Assembly: GCA_037128595.1 (NCBI GenBank)
Contig: JBAXWB010000020.1
Location: 28,462-92,461, forward strand
DNA from: a bacterium
Lineage (GTDB): Bacteria; Verrucomicrobiota; Kiritimatiellia; CAIKKV01; CAITUY01
Direction of reading: 5' to 3'
DNA: 64,000 nt
The translations under genes and the position numbers were made by a program. Within the stretch, counting starts at the first letter, position 1, and the number at the start of each line of letters is the position of its first letter. Below the pieces are notes generated by a model. That model made no database searches. It worked only from the letters and a program-made list of their open reading frames with translations, and was not told the origin of the DNA. This document shows, piece after piece, positions 8,898-17,676 of this stretch.

Positions 8898-10019
8898 TTA
8901 TAGTGCGGCAACAATATGAGCCAGAATTGACTGATAAAACGGCAATGAATTGCAGGGAATCACGAAACCGCCCCATACGGAGTACATTGGGAGCAGGAGT
9001 CCGGCCAGGCCGACCAGCAGCAGGGCCCCCTGCCACTGTCCCTGCGATGCCGGCGTCCAGGATTGCTCGACATGGCGGTTGGCGCAGATCACGGCATGCA
9101 AGGCGGGGGCCCAGGCCAGAAGCGTAAAGACCCGTGTCGTGTCTGAGGTGAAGAAGGTGATGCCATAGAGACTGGTCTGGGCTGCTAGCGCCAGCAGAAC
9201 GTAGCGTGGTGTGGATGACCAGAGAATGGCCAGACTGGCTGCCAAGGCCACCCACACGGCACCGTGAAGCGAAAACAGGGTCATGGGAAGCTGAGAAAAG
9301 TTGTTATGCACCAGATTGACCAGCGGCAAACTGCGAGCGCAGTGATAACGGGAGACCAGTTCGATTCCATATGCCATTAGAAAGCCATGAAGCACCCAGC
9401 GGCCCAAGGCAAGCCCGGCAATAGATGCGATGAGTTGGGGCCAGCGGAATCCCGGCTCGTGTGCGGCCCAACGTAAGAGGCAGAGCGTGGGGATAATAAA
9501 TAAAAAAACGGCATGGTTGGTGGCGGCCAAGAGGGCCAACAGCCCCAGGGCGAGCGGGGCGTTTAGAAACAGAAAGGGCACGGTCATGACGAACGTCATG
9601 GCGTCGGGCATGCCGACGAAAGAATAGAGAACGCCTCTGACCGGATGTGCGAGGAGTATCAGGAGGAAAAGGGCCGCCGTTTTCCGGTGGGACCGCCATG
9701 CCACCAGGGTCGCAAAGGCCGCGAATCCGCAGAAAACCAGGGTCATGCAAAATAGGCTGTAGGCGGTAAGTGTCTTGAGGCCGAGGGCATGGGCGCAGAG
9801 CGGCTGGAGCAGGGTTTCCTGAAAGTAGTTTGCAGGCGCCAGATCCAACCTGGTGCGGAAGGGGTCCAGGGAGAGCTGGTAATAGATGGTGTCCGAGGCC
9901 ACCGCAAGCCCGGTGTAGAGGATGCTGAATACCGTGGCGCCCACCATCAAAAGGATGGGGTGGCGTTGGACAAGGGCTTCGAAACGGCCCTGCAATAATT
10001 CGATCCAATGCGTGAACAT
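8898..10019 (-). CDS. Polytopic membrane protein of the polysaccharide cluster
   Basis: A 373-aa hydrophobic protein with about nine predicted membrane spans (for example near residues 22-42, 90-108, 112-128, 145-165). It begins with a short amphipathic cytoplasmic stretch. There is no clear Wzy, Wzx or GT-C signature, though EpsG/Wzy-like or GT-C-like proteins look similar at this level. In an ABC-exporter cluster a Wzy-type polymerase would not be expected, so a GT-C-like sugar transferase is also possible. Thirty-three bases separate it from the double glycosyltransferase gene downstream. Function not assigned. Confidence 0.7.
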   Translation of the reverse strand: MFTHWIELLQGRFEALVQRHPILLMVGATVFSILYTGLAVASDTIYYQLSLDPFRTRLDLAPANYFQETLLQPLCAHALGLKTLTAYSLFCMTLVFCGFAAFATLVAWRSHRKTAALFLLILLAHPVRGVLYSFVGMPDAMTFVMTVPFLFLNAPLALGLLALLAATNHAVFLFIIPTLCLLRWAAHEPGFRWPQLIASIAGLALGRWVLHGFLMAYGIELVSRYHCARSLPLVNLVHNNFSQLPMTLFSLHGAVWVALAASLAILWSSTPRYVLLALAAQTSLYGITFFTSDTTRVFTLLAWAPALHAVICANRHVEQSWTPASQGQWQGALLLVGLAGLLLPMYSVWGGFVIPCNSLPFYQSILAHIVAAL

Positions 10020-10034
10020 GGGTGTGGTGGCCGC

Positions 10035-10838
10035 TTATAAGCCAAATGAACTGATATCTTTTTCAACCTGCGGGCCCCGCATGTAAAAGTCGCGCTTGAA
10101 ATAAGGGATGTCCTCGCGCCCGAACAGCGAAAACACCCAGGAGCGGAGATTGAATGACCACATGGTTGCCTCTCCCACCCCTTTGCGGATCTTCACCTTT
10201 TCGGTGTTACGCCGCAGGTCCACACTGCTGCGGTGCGTGAAACAGAGGTGCAGGCACCGTAACGGGGTTGCCTCCCAATCCAACTGCTTGTGCAGTTCAC
10301 ACACGGAGTGTTCGTTGTAACCGGGTTTATAGGTAATGGTTCCGCCGTGAAGTCGCTCGGGGCAGGGGGAGGGCCAGGACTCAATGGCTCCGAAGTTATA
10401 GAGTTTCACCATGCTCCGGCAGGGTGGGGCGAGGTGGCCCGTGGCGCGTTGCCGGTCACGGTTAAACTGACGCACGTTCAGTACATTCCCCAGGAGTTTG
10501 AAATGCTGGTTATACCGGCCGGCGAGCAGATCGGCGCGGAACCGCTTGAGGCCGACCGGGTCATAGACCTCATCTCCATCCACGCCGAACACCCAGTTCG
10601 GTCCACCGGCATAACCAGCGATCCAATCGTGTGACTCGGAAGGATGATCCACTGTTTTGTATTCGATTTTTGGATGTTGCGTCGCCATTCGCCGGACAAT
10701 GTCCGCTGTACCGTCGGTGGAGTGATTGTCGGCAACATAAATCCGATCGCAGAACTCAAGAATGTTCCGGAGGACGGCTTCGATGAAGAGATCCTCATTC
10801 TTGATGAGGACGATCGCAATGATTTGAGGTGTATTCAT
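10035..10838 (-). CDS. Glycosyltransferase family 2 (WaaE/KdtX-like group)
   Basis: A 267-aa GT2-like protein. IIAIVLIKNEDLFIEAVLRN, then DRIYVADNHSTDGTADIV and WVFGVDGDEVYDP (residue about 95) are the nucleotide-binding and metal-binding motifs of the GT2 group that reads IKNE rather than PVYN at the start. The DGDE motif is intact. I place the start at 10838 because this ATG overlaps the stop of the methyltransferase gene (ATGA); the longer reading adds only nine residues. Substrates unknown. Confidence 0.85.
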   Translation of the reverse strand: MNTPQIIAIVLIKNEDLFIEAVLRNILEFCDRIYVADNHSTDGTADIVRRMATQHPKIEYKTVDHPSESHDWIAGYAGGPNWVFGVDGDEVYDPVGLKRFRADLLAGRYNQHFKLLGNVLNVRQFNRDRQRATGHLAPPCRSMVKLYNFGAIESWPSPCPERLHGGTITYKPGYNEHSVCELHKQLDWEATPLRCLHLCFTHRSSVDLRRNTEKVKIRKGVGEATMWSFNLRSWVFSLFGREDIPYFKRDFYMRGPQVEKDISSFGL

Positions 10839-11767
10839 AGGGTTTTCGACGGGGCCTCCCGGCATGTCTGTGCCATGTCGTTCAGCATCAGGTGTTCCCG
10901 CAGCCAGCCGCGCTGCTGGGCGTTTTTCAATCGTTGGATGGCCAACGGTTCTTCGGGCCTGCCATGGAGCTGATTTAGTTGCGATTTGACGCGCGCAAGC
11001 GAGAAACCAACCGGATATGCGTCATCTTTCTCGGCCAGGATGGTTAATTCGTCTGCGAACCAGTGTTTGCCTCCCGGCAGGTGCTGCAGGAAGCGGCAGG
11101 CATGAAACAGCCAGGCCACGGAATTTGCTAACCACTTCCGGCCACGGAAGGCCCGGGTCAAAGGGTCGGCTGGCAGGGAATGAAACTGGCGCCCATCCTC
11201 AATTACGCTAAAGCCATTCAGAAACAGATTTGTCCGGAGGAATCGGAAATCCCAGAAACGCACATGATGCCCCTCACCGAACGGCCGGTTGCCACTGCAT
11301 AAGGAATAGAGCCGGTAACCGGAATACGAGATGTTGGGGGTGTTGACCAATAGCATGCCGCCGGGCTTGAGGACGGTATGACACAGGCGCAGGAAGTTGT
11401 CCGAGTCGAACACATGTTCAATGGTCGCCAGTGACACCACGAGGTCGAATGTGCCGGCATGATTTTTGGCCACACGGTCCACCTCTGAAGCATCGGCATC
11501 CAAATCCACGTGCAAGGTGTCGAAGCCGAGTGCCTGCTGATGGGCGAGGTGGGCGGGGGCATAGTCTGCGCAGGTGACCTTCATGCCGAACTGGTCACGC
11601 AACAACTCAGAGAATTCGGCATTCCCGGCACAGAGGTCCAGGCAACGCAAGCCGCGCAACCCGCGTCGGGTCAACACGCTGGATGCGCTCCGGTACCAGG
11701 GCCGGTCATAGTGTTTCACGGTACCGCGTTCGTGTGCGGCCCGGGCATCATGTTCAGCTTTACTCAT
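10835..11767 (-). CDS. Class I SAM-dependent methyltransferase
   Basis: A 310-aa protein with a standard Rossmann methyltransferase core: LRCLDLCAGNAEFSELL (motif I, residue about 40), VTCADYAPAHLAHQ (acidic residue binding the ribose), LVVSLATIEHVFDSDNF and LKPGGMLLVNTPN. The type fits sugar O-methyltransferases or UbiG-like enzymes found in polysaccharide clusters. Its stop overlaps the following GT2 start. Together with the FkbM gene and the methyltransferase half of the fusion protein at 18802-20661 it makes three methyltransferase domains in one cluster. Confidence 0.88.
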   Translation of the reverse strand: MSKAEHDARAAHERGTVKHYDRPWYRSASSVLTRRGLRGLRCLDLCAGNAEFSELLRDQFGMKVTCADYAPAHLAHQQALGFDTLHVDLDADASEVDRVAKNHAGTFDLVVSLATIEHVFDSDNFLRLCHTVLKPGGMLLVNTPNISYSGYRLYSLCSGNRPFGEGHHVRFWDFRFLRTNLFLNGFSVIEDGRQFHSLPADPLTRAFRGRKWLANSVAWLFHACRFLQHLPGGKHWFADELTILAEKDDAYPVGFSLARVKSQLNQLHGRPEEPLAIQRLKNAQQRGWLREHLMLNDMAQTCREAPSKTL

Positions 11768-11787
11768 TGATATTCCCCCGCCTTACA

Positions 11788-12957
11788 TTATCCGATGGAA
11801 GCGACTGCTTTGATCCAGGTCTTCATACAGTTTGCCGTGTCAGTCAGGAAATCACGGCCGCCGTGGTCCCAAACAAAGCCTTTGAACTGGTCCGCCTCCG
11901 CCGCGAGGTGGTCCGCCAGGCATGCATAGGCTTCCAAATGTGTGGCCCCCGACAATTTCACTTCTATCATCCATGGGATCAGCTCCTCAATCAAAACCAT
12001 GCCGGCCAGCTCATGGTAAAGATCCTTGAACAGGTTATGCGGCGACCGACGATGATCCAGGATAGGCGTGCCGACCCGGATCCCTTGCCCAAGGTGTTTC
12101 ACGCACTTCTGCGTCAGGTAGCCGCTCAGGATGTCGCCGTAGCGGTCAATCTGCAGTCCCTGCAGGGGGAACCCCATCCGGACGTAATAGTAGGTCAGCG
12201 CGGCCGCTCGCGTCAGCGCGGTGTTCTGCGTGTTGATGGGCGACCAGACATCCGGGCCCATGATGACGCTGGGGCCTTTGAATGTCAGGACTTTGGGCCG
12301 CCGGCACAGACGGTATACCGCATCGACATCCGGCTCATCAAGCCACAGTCCGACATTCATGGCAATGGGTAGCGGCGTCCCGCCATGTATCCATTTGGTT
12401 TCCCGTTCCGCACGCTGCGCAAAATAGGGGAATCCCCGGGGAAATATGCCCTCCGCATCTTCCTGCTGACCGTCCTGATTTGTGTCAGCCCGATCCGTGC
12501 GCTCCCCGCTTTTCAAAAGGCTGCAGACGTTGAACCAGCCATCTGACGAGTGCACGATGGGATCAGCGGTCGTCCCGCCCACGACCCGGTGGTCTTCGAC
12601 GAATCGGGTGCCTGCGGGGCAATAGTTGTCGTCGTCGATCGAGACCAGCGTCTCGCACCCCTGGTCCAGGGCCATGAGGTATCCGACATTCCGCCGGTTG
12701 TCGGTGTCATAGGGGATGAACCCCGCAGGCAGTCCCAGGCGTTGGAGGAATGTCTCCTGCTCCTCGAGCGTCGGGCAGGCGACGCGGAAGCCTTTCTGCC
12801 GCGCCGCCATCGCCGCACGCCCCACGCTTGCCGGTGTCTTCCGGTCCGGAATGATGATGAGGTTGGCTGTGTCGGAAAGATGGCCCGCCTGCAAGGCCTC
12901 CACATAGCTGTCGAGAAAGGCCGGCTCGAATATGGTCGTTACAACGATGCTGGTCAT
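11788..12957 (-). CDS. STELLO/RGP-like glycosyltransferase-type protein
   Basis: A 389-aa protein. FIPYDTDNRRNVGYLMAL followed by ETLVSIDDDNYCPAGT (residues about 82-118) is the pattern I associate with STELLO-type (DUF288) and reversibly-glycosylated-polypeptide-like GT-A proteins, with IDDDN as metal-binding motif. The middle of the protein has PIAMNVGLWLDEPDVDA and GPSVIMGPDVWSPIN. Bacterial members are seen in cell-surface glycan clusters, usually without a proven reaction. An upstream GGAG box at suitable distance supports the ATG at 12957. Family call is from memory of motif patterns. Confidence 0.6.
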   Translation of the reverse strand: MTSIVVTTIFEPAFLDSYVEALQAGHLSDTANLIIIPDRKTPASVGRAAMAARQKGFRVACPTLEEQETFLQRLGLPAGFIPYDTDNRRNVGYLMALDQGCETLVSIDDDNYCPAGTRFVEDHRVVGGTTADPIVHSSDGWFNVCSLLKSGERTDRADTNQDGQQEDAEGIFPRGFPYFAQRAERETKWIHGGTPLPIAMNVGLWLDEPDVDAVYRLCRRPKVLTFKGPSVIMGPDVWSPINTQNTALTRAAALTYYYVRMGFPLQGLQIDRYGDILSGYLTQKCVKHLGQGIRVGTPILDHRRSPHNLFKDLYHELAGMVLIEELIPWMIEVKLSGATHLEAYACLADHLAAEADQFKGFVWDHGGRDFLTDTANCMKTWIKAVASIG

Positions 12958-12984
12958 GCGGTTACTCCATCTCCTGGTTTTACT

Positions 12985-13833
12985 TTATTCATGGATTGCA
13001 CTTTCATGGCCCATCGTCGCGAGTAGGGCAGAAACCGCTGACGGGTTGCCCGATTCCAGCGCGGCCTGCATCTGGCGTACCAGCGGCTTGCTCTGCGCGG
13101 CGGTCTCCTTGAACCAGCTCCCTTCGTGCACGTCGTGGTCGTATTCCATGCCGGGCACGACATGGAGAAGCCCGCCCCCCTGCAGCCATACCAGGTTCGC
13201 AAAGAACACATCGGCCCCCCCCACATTCCGGCTGGCATACGGCGTAAGCCCGGCCACGTAGGGTTTGACCGGCACGATGTAATTTCCAGTGTTCAGGAAA
13301 ACGCACATCGGATCCTTCCAGGCCGGCGTAAACAGGGCGGGCGCGGCTTTCAGGTCCATCGTCGTGCCGGCCAGGAAGCTGAAGTCAAACCGGGGCCGGG
13401 CGCGTTGGGGACAGTAAATCACCCGCTCGGACCATGTCGCCAAGGCATAGAAGCGGTCAAGATAGTCCGGGCCGAACTGGTTGTCGGAATCGAGCAGAAG
13501 CGCCCAGTCCAGACGGCAGTCGCCCACGACCGCCAGCTTGTTGCCAAAGGCACCCAGGTTGGAGGCATTGCGAAAGAGCCGCACCCGCGGTCCGAGCCGG
13601 CCGAGGCCGGCCGCCATCTTGTCAAAATTCGCAGTATCCGAGGCATCGTCGCGCACGACGATCTCGCCGATGCGCGGATCGGGAAGCATCCGTTGAACGA
13701 CCTGCAGGACGCGGTCGGCCCGGTTGTGTGTCGGGATGGCCACGGCGATGCGCCGCGGATCGGAACGCAGCCGTTGGCGCGGCAGCGTGAACGTTCTCAA
13801 CATCTGCATGATTCTTTCCGGTAGCATATTCAT
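12985..13833 (-). CDS. Glycosyltransferase family 2
   Basis: A 282-aa GT2-like protein: RIAVAIPTHNRADRVLQVVQ at residue about 27, IGEIVVRDDASDTANF and WALLLDSDNQFGPDYLDRFY (DSD as metal site, residue about 113). NVGGADVFFANLVWLQGGG resembles the acceptor-side GG(A/E)D motif of many GT2 enzymes. Its ATG overlaps the stop of the fucosyltransferase-like gene (ATGA). Substrates cannot be told. Confidence 0.87.
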   Translation of the reverse strand: MNMLPERIMQMLRTFTLPRQRLRSDPRRIAVAIPTHNRADRVLQVVQRMLPDPRIGEIVVRDDASDTANFDKMAAGLGRLGPRVRLFRNASNLGAFGNKLAVVGDCRLDWALLLDSDNQFGPDYLDRFYALATWSERVIYCPQRARPRFDFSFLAGTTMDLKAAPALFTPAWKDPMCVFLNTGNYIVPVKPYVAGLTPYASRNVGGADVFFANLVWLQGGGLLHVVPGMEYDHDVHEGSWFKETAAQSKPLVRQMQAALESGNPSAVSALLATMGHESAIHE

Positions 13834-14786
13834 AATGTGGTTTGCCCCGTGTACGCCTTCAGGCGTTGTGTCAGGTGCCGTTGGTCCAGCCGTCCGTCCT
13901 TTCCAAGCACCAGCCAGCCAGGAAGCGGTCGGTGTCCGGTCGGTCCATAGATTTTAAGACCCTTGGAAAGCAGCGCCGCGCTGTAGCTGAGGCAGCTTTT
14001 AGCCATGACCAGCACATCGGAGAGCACCAAGCTGTGGAAGGTGGAAAGTAATTCTTCGTTCAGGTGGAACTCGACCCCGAACCGGCGCAGTTCGGGAAAA
14101 TCCTCCTCGGTCCCTTGCGAAAACACCCTGATCACATAGGGCGCATCCGTGTCGTGGAGCGCATCGGTGATCGTCTGCAGGAGTACGGCGCTATCATCGC
14201 TGCGGGTCATGAGGTGCAGCTTGTGCGCGAGGTCCTGTCCCCGGCGGAGGTGTAAGGCGACGTTCACGACGCCGGGGGTGTAGTAGCCGGTACACCCGTC
14301 CTTCGGAGCCGCGTGGTAGCGCGCGGCAAACCGGTCGGTCAGGCGCAGGTACTGGTGGGGATACAGGTCTGCGTACGCATGGCAGTTGGGCGTTGACCAG
14401 AAGCTGTCGTCGATCATCCGGATTTGCGTGGGGTTGTTCACCCGGCGGGGCTCGCCCAGCTCGTGTGCCACATCCGCAACCGCCAACTCGCCGGCCCCGA
14501 TCCCGAAAAACCGTTCGCACCGGGTCGGCCAGTCGGGCTCGTCGGCGGGCGTGTTGTGGAGGGAGGTGAAAGGACTGTGGACATACGTCAGCCCCTGACA
14601 CTCCGCAAAGAGCATGCCGGAGAGGCGCGCCTGGAGTTGCGCGCCCAGCCCGTCCTGGTTTCCCGGGCAGGTGATGTGGCAGTTGCCGGCACGGAGCCAG
14701 CGCTGTTTGAGGAAGATCGCACGGGGGAGGACGCGTTCTGTCCACCACCGCTGCGTTCTGTTGGCGGCCCTTGTGTTTGTCGTCAT
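13830..14786 (-). CDS. Fucosyltransferase-like protein (GT11/GT23-type motifs)
   Basis: A 318-aa protein. CPGNQDGLGAQLQARLSGML near residue 40 resembles the N-terminal G-x-G-NQ type motif of alpha-1,2- and alpha-1,6-fucosyltransferase-like enzymes, and VNVALHLRRGQDLAHK near residue 190 matches the conserved H-x-R-R-G-D type donor-binding motif (here RRGQD). IRVFSQGTEEDFPELR and DVLVMAKSCLSYSAALLS are further typical stretches. I chose the start at 14786 because it makes an ATGA overlap with the preceding gene. A GDP-fucose or related donor would be the guess; not proven. Confidence 0.7.
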   Translation of the reverse strand: MTTNTRAANRTQRWWTERVLPRAIFLKQRWLRAGNCHITCPGNQDGLGAQLQARLSGMLFAECQGLTYVHSPFTSLHNTPADEPDWPTRCERFFGIGAGELAVADVAHELGEPRRVNNPTQIRMIDDSFWSTPNCHAYADLYPHQYLRLTDRFAARYHAAPKDGCTGYYTPGVVNVALHLRRGQDLAHKLHLMTRSDDSAVLLQTITDALHDTDAPYVIRVFSQGTEEDFPELRRFGVEFHLNEELLSTFHSLVLSDVLVMAKSCLSYSAALLSKGLKIYGPTGHRPLPGWLVLGKDGRLDQRHLTQRLKAYTGQTTL

Positions 14787-15697
14787 GGTTTTGGTGATCC
14801 TTGCCAGCGGCTGGCCCACTGCCGCATCCAGGCCCGCCCATAAGTGGCGAGGGCGTAGCAGACAAATGCGGGGCTGCGCCAGCGGCGTTCAAAAACCTGC
14901 AGGGTTGCGGGTGTCAGGCAGCCCGTCTGGTACTCCCATTCGTTTAGCTGTGACGGATTGCCATCCACCCAGAGAGAGTGCCATTTTTCCAACAGATATT
15001 TTTTATCCCCTTGCGCCCGGTCCATGTTGTCTTTCCGAAGGAATGTGTTCGCGTGGTAGTTGTGTAGCGCCCGCGCCCCACGGGAAATATCGATTTGATA
15101 TCCCGCCTGAACCAGGCGCATGCAGAGATCGAAGTCCGCAAAATAGAACTGGAATCCTTCATCGATCCAGCCGACCTGCTCCAGCGCGGCACGCAGGAAC
15201 AGGCCGTGGTTGACGTAGACCTGGCCGAACACCTTGCGGATCCAGAGCTTCGGTTGGGTCGGCCACTCCAACCAGGGGAATGCCAGTGCTCCCAATTTTT
15301 GGCCTGCCGTCAATGCCGATTCAAACTCCTGGATGCCCCTGGCTAAGGCGCCGTATTCAAGGATGACATCATCACTGACCATGAGGATATATTTGCCCCG
15401 TGCGCACTTGAATCCGAGGTTCATGAAGCCACCCCAGCTCCGCCGTTCCAGCGGTTGCCCCTGCCAGTTGCCTTTGTTGTGCTGGAGGATCAGGACCACA
15501 TCCTTCTGCTTCGCCAGCCACTCGACAGACCCATCGGTGGAGCCGCCTTCCACGATGATGATTTCACCGCCTACGGTCTTGAGCTCCCTGCGTAAACAGG
15601 CGATCGTCTGCTGGAGATACCACTTGCGGTTGAACGAACCCAGGACAATGGACACTAGGGGGGTGTTTATGGAAGGGGGAATCATGGTTGCGCGCAT
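14783..15697 (-). CDS. Glycosyltransferase family 2 (rhamnosyltransferase-like)
   Basis: A 304-aa GT2 protein. LVSIVLGSFNRKWYLQQTIA, EIIIVEGGSTDGSVEWL and KYILMVSDDVILEYGAL (SDD as metal site, residue about 112) are in order, and VGWIDEGFQFYFADFDLCMR carries the acceptor-side ED-like D-x-D-L-C-x-R motif common in rhamnosyltransferase-like GT2 enzymes. Two possible ATG codons lie four codons apart; AAAGGAAA stands directly before the first, leaving a short spacer. The gene is coupled to the fucosyltransferase-like gene. Confidence 0.88.
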   Translation of the reverse strand: MRATMIPPSINTPLVSIVLGSFNRKWYLQQTIACLRRELKTVGGEIIIVEGGSTDGSVEWLAKQKDVVLILQHNKGNWQGQPLERRSWGGFMNLGFKCARGKYILMVSDDVILEYGALARGIQEFESALTAGQKLGALAFPWLEWPTQPKLWIRKVFGQVYVNHGLFLRAALEQVGWIDEGFQFYFADFDLCMRLVQAGYQIDISRGARALHNYHANTFLRKDNMDRAQGDKKYLLEKWHSLWVDGNPSQLNEWEYQTGCLTPATLQVFERRWRSPAFVCYALATYGRAWMRQWASRWQGSPKP

Positions 15698-15709
15698 TTT
15701 CCTTTTAGT

Positions 15710-16645
15710 TCACTCATGAGTGGGCAGGCTTTCACCACCCCACTGTGCCATACCCAAACGTGCGGCAACATAAGGGGGGAATGTGAGAATAAAGCCATAC
15801 CTCCGCGCCGACACCAAGGGGCGTAGTGCCCTGAAATAGAGACGTAATGCCAACTGAAATTGGGAGGCATGGGCGAGTTTAACGCATCGCCGGGCGAAGA
15901 TGTTTCCTAATCGGCTGCGACGGGCATGAGCCCGGCCCGCACCACCGGCATAGGCTTGTTTGTCGAACTCCTCCTCGAGAAGGCGTAGGCTGCTCTCGTA
16001 CAGTAGGGCTATGTTATTTGATGTATTGCCCTGATGAGAACGATGCAACATGGTCACCGGTTCCGTAATCAAAATATAGGGGATATGGGATCCAATCCGC
16101 AGGAGTAAATCCAAATCTTCGTCAGTGATCAATCCCTGATGAAATCCCTCTGACTTCATGAACAGGGCGCGAGGGATAGCACCGATGAGACTGGCAGCGT
16201 GTGAAGCATAGGTTGGCGCTGCAATGAAGTCAGGATAGCACTCGGTTTTCAGTTCTGTATTCACCCACGTCCGGGTGAGGGTCGTTTCCATAGGGGTCCG
16301 GATCATATACACCAGGCAAGTCGGTCCGTATTTCTGAACCGTTTCGTTAATGGATGCCAATGTCCATGGAAGCCATGTGTCGTCGCTGTCCAGACAGGTC
16401 AGGTAGGCGCCGCAGGCAACAGCGGCGGCCGCATTGCGTGCCGCTGCTGGTCCCTGCCGCTGCGTCCGCACTACCGTGATGCGGTCACCACAATCGGCCA
16501 GCACCTTCGACGTGTCATCCGTTGATCCGTCGTCGCAGACAATCACCTCATAATCCTGAAAGGTTTGCGCCCAGACCGAGGCCAACGCCTCCCGTAAAAA
16601 TGTCGCTCGGTTGTATGTCGGGATGATGATGGAATAAAGTGGCAT
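15710..16645 (-). CDS. Glycosyltransferase family 2
   Basis: A 311-aa GT2 protein starting MPLYSIIIPTYNRATFLREA, with DYEVIVCDDGSTDDT and AYLTCLDSDDTWLPWT (DSDD metal site, residue about 93). DEDLDLLLRIGSHIP supplies the acceptor-side acidic motif. I chose the ATG at 16645, which starts the beta strand in the normal GT2 position; a longer reading adds 26 residues that overlap the previous gene. It is strikingly similar in layout to the neighbour at 16663-17649 (..YSIII.TYNRA.., DDGSTDDT, ..WMPWTL / ..WLPWTL), so the pair probably arose by tandem duplication and divergence. Confidence 0.9.
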   Translation of the reverse strand: MPLYSIIIPTYNRATFLREALASVWAQTFQDYEVIVCDDGSTDDTSKVLADCGDRITVVRTQRQGPAAARNAAAAVACGAYLTCLDSDDTWLPWTLASINETVQKYGPTCLVYMIRTPMETTLTRTWVNTELKTECYPDFIAAPTYASHAASLIGAIPRALFMKSEGFHQGLITDEDLDLLLRIGSHIPYILITEPVTMLHRSHQGNTSNNIALLYESSLRLLEEEFDKQAYAGGAGRAHARRSRLGNIFARRCVKLAHASQFQLALRLYFRALRPLVSARRYGFILTFPPYVAARLGMAQWGGESLPTHE

Positions 16646-16662
16646 AGGATGTGAAGGACGCC

Positions 16663-17649
16663 TTAGGCGCCGGGGGTATTCAGGGTTGGATCGGACCAGG
16701 GGCCAGATAGGCGTCGGGCGCAATGTTGGCCGACCTGTTCAAGAAGACGACTCGTCATGATTGCGGTCAGATATCCTCCATACCAGAGGCTCAGGCCGAG
16801 CCTGTTCCGGCGCGGTAGAATGTGAACCGTTTGGCGGAACAGATCGGCACTTTCGCGCCAGGCTCCGAACTGCTTCGTCAGGTGGAGCGACACAGATATT
16901 CCGAACCGGACGATGCGCTTGGCAACCAGTGGGTCGTTTGCCCCATGCCCGTACAGTCCATTGTGAAAATGGTTCAGCATCTGCTTCACGCCTTCGAATC
17001 GTGGCTGCATCAGCCGCATGGTGCGACCTGCATGTTCACGCACGTAGACGGTCGTGGGTGCGTCCATACAGACATAGCGCATCTTACGGGAGAGCCGGAG
17101 TATCAGATCAGTGTCACAGCCGGAATATCTGTACTCCCAGAAGCCCTGAGCGGACACCAGGAGTTGACGGGGGATGGCCCCCAGCATGCCGGACCCATCC
17201 GGCACAGAGGGAGGGGCTTCCGCGTAAGAATTAAAAACGCGATAGGATACCGGACTCGGGTCCGCAGGTTGTTTTGGAACATTATCACCCATAAAATAGG
17301 TTGGATACAGATACACGCCTGCAGGTTGTTCCACGGCCTCGACTACCTTGTCCACCTGCTCCAATGTCCACGGCATCCAGAAGTCATCGCTTCCAATGAT
17401 GGACACATAGGTGCCCTGGGCCATAGCCAGGGCGGCATTCGTGGCCGCGCCAATCCCCTTGTTCGATCCACGCTGGGTTCGGAGGCGATCCCCATAACTT
17501 TTCAATACCGACTGAGTATCGTCGGTGGATCCGTCATCATAAACCACCAGTTCGAAATCCCGATAGGTCTGCCCAAGCACCGAATCCACAACTTGCCGGA
17601 GGTAATCGGCGCGGTTGTAAGTGGCGATGATGATGGAGTACTTGGGCAT
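16663..17649 (-). CDS. Glycosyltransferase family 2
   Basis: A 328-aa GT2 protein: MPKYSIIIATYNRADYLRQV, FELVVYDDGSTDDTQSVL and YVSIIGSDDFWMPWTLEQV (SDD, residue about 88). Later, GSGMLGAIPRQLLVSAQGF and SGCDTDLILRLSRK match positions in the following gene (LIGAIPRALFMKSEGF and DEDLDLLLRIG), supporting paralogy between the two. Seventeen bases separate them. Sugar specificity unknown. Confidence 0.9.
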   Translation of the reverse strand: MPKYSIIIATYNRADYLRQVVDSVLGQTYRDFELVVYDDGSTDDTQSVLKSYGDRLRTQRGSNKGIGAATNAALAMAQGTYVSIIGSDDFWMPWTLEQVDKVVEAVEQPAGVYLYPTYFMGDNVPKQPADPSPVSYRVFNSYAEAPPSVPDGSGMLGAIPRQLLVSAQGFWEYRYSGCDTDLILRLSRKMRYVCMDAPTTVYVREHAGRTMRLMQPRFEGVKQMLNHFHNGLYGHGANDPLVAKRIVRFGISVSLHLTKQFGAWRESADLFRQTVHILPRRNRLGLSLWYGGYLTAIMTSRLLEQVGQHCARRLSGPWSDPTLNTPGA

Positions 17650-17676
17650 GGGGGTAAAAAGGGTGTGATCTGTTGT

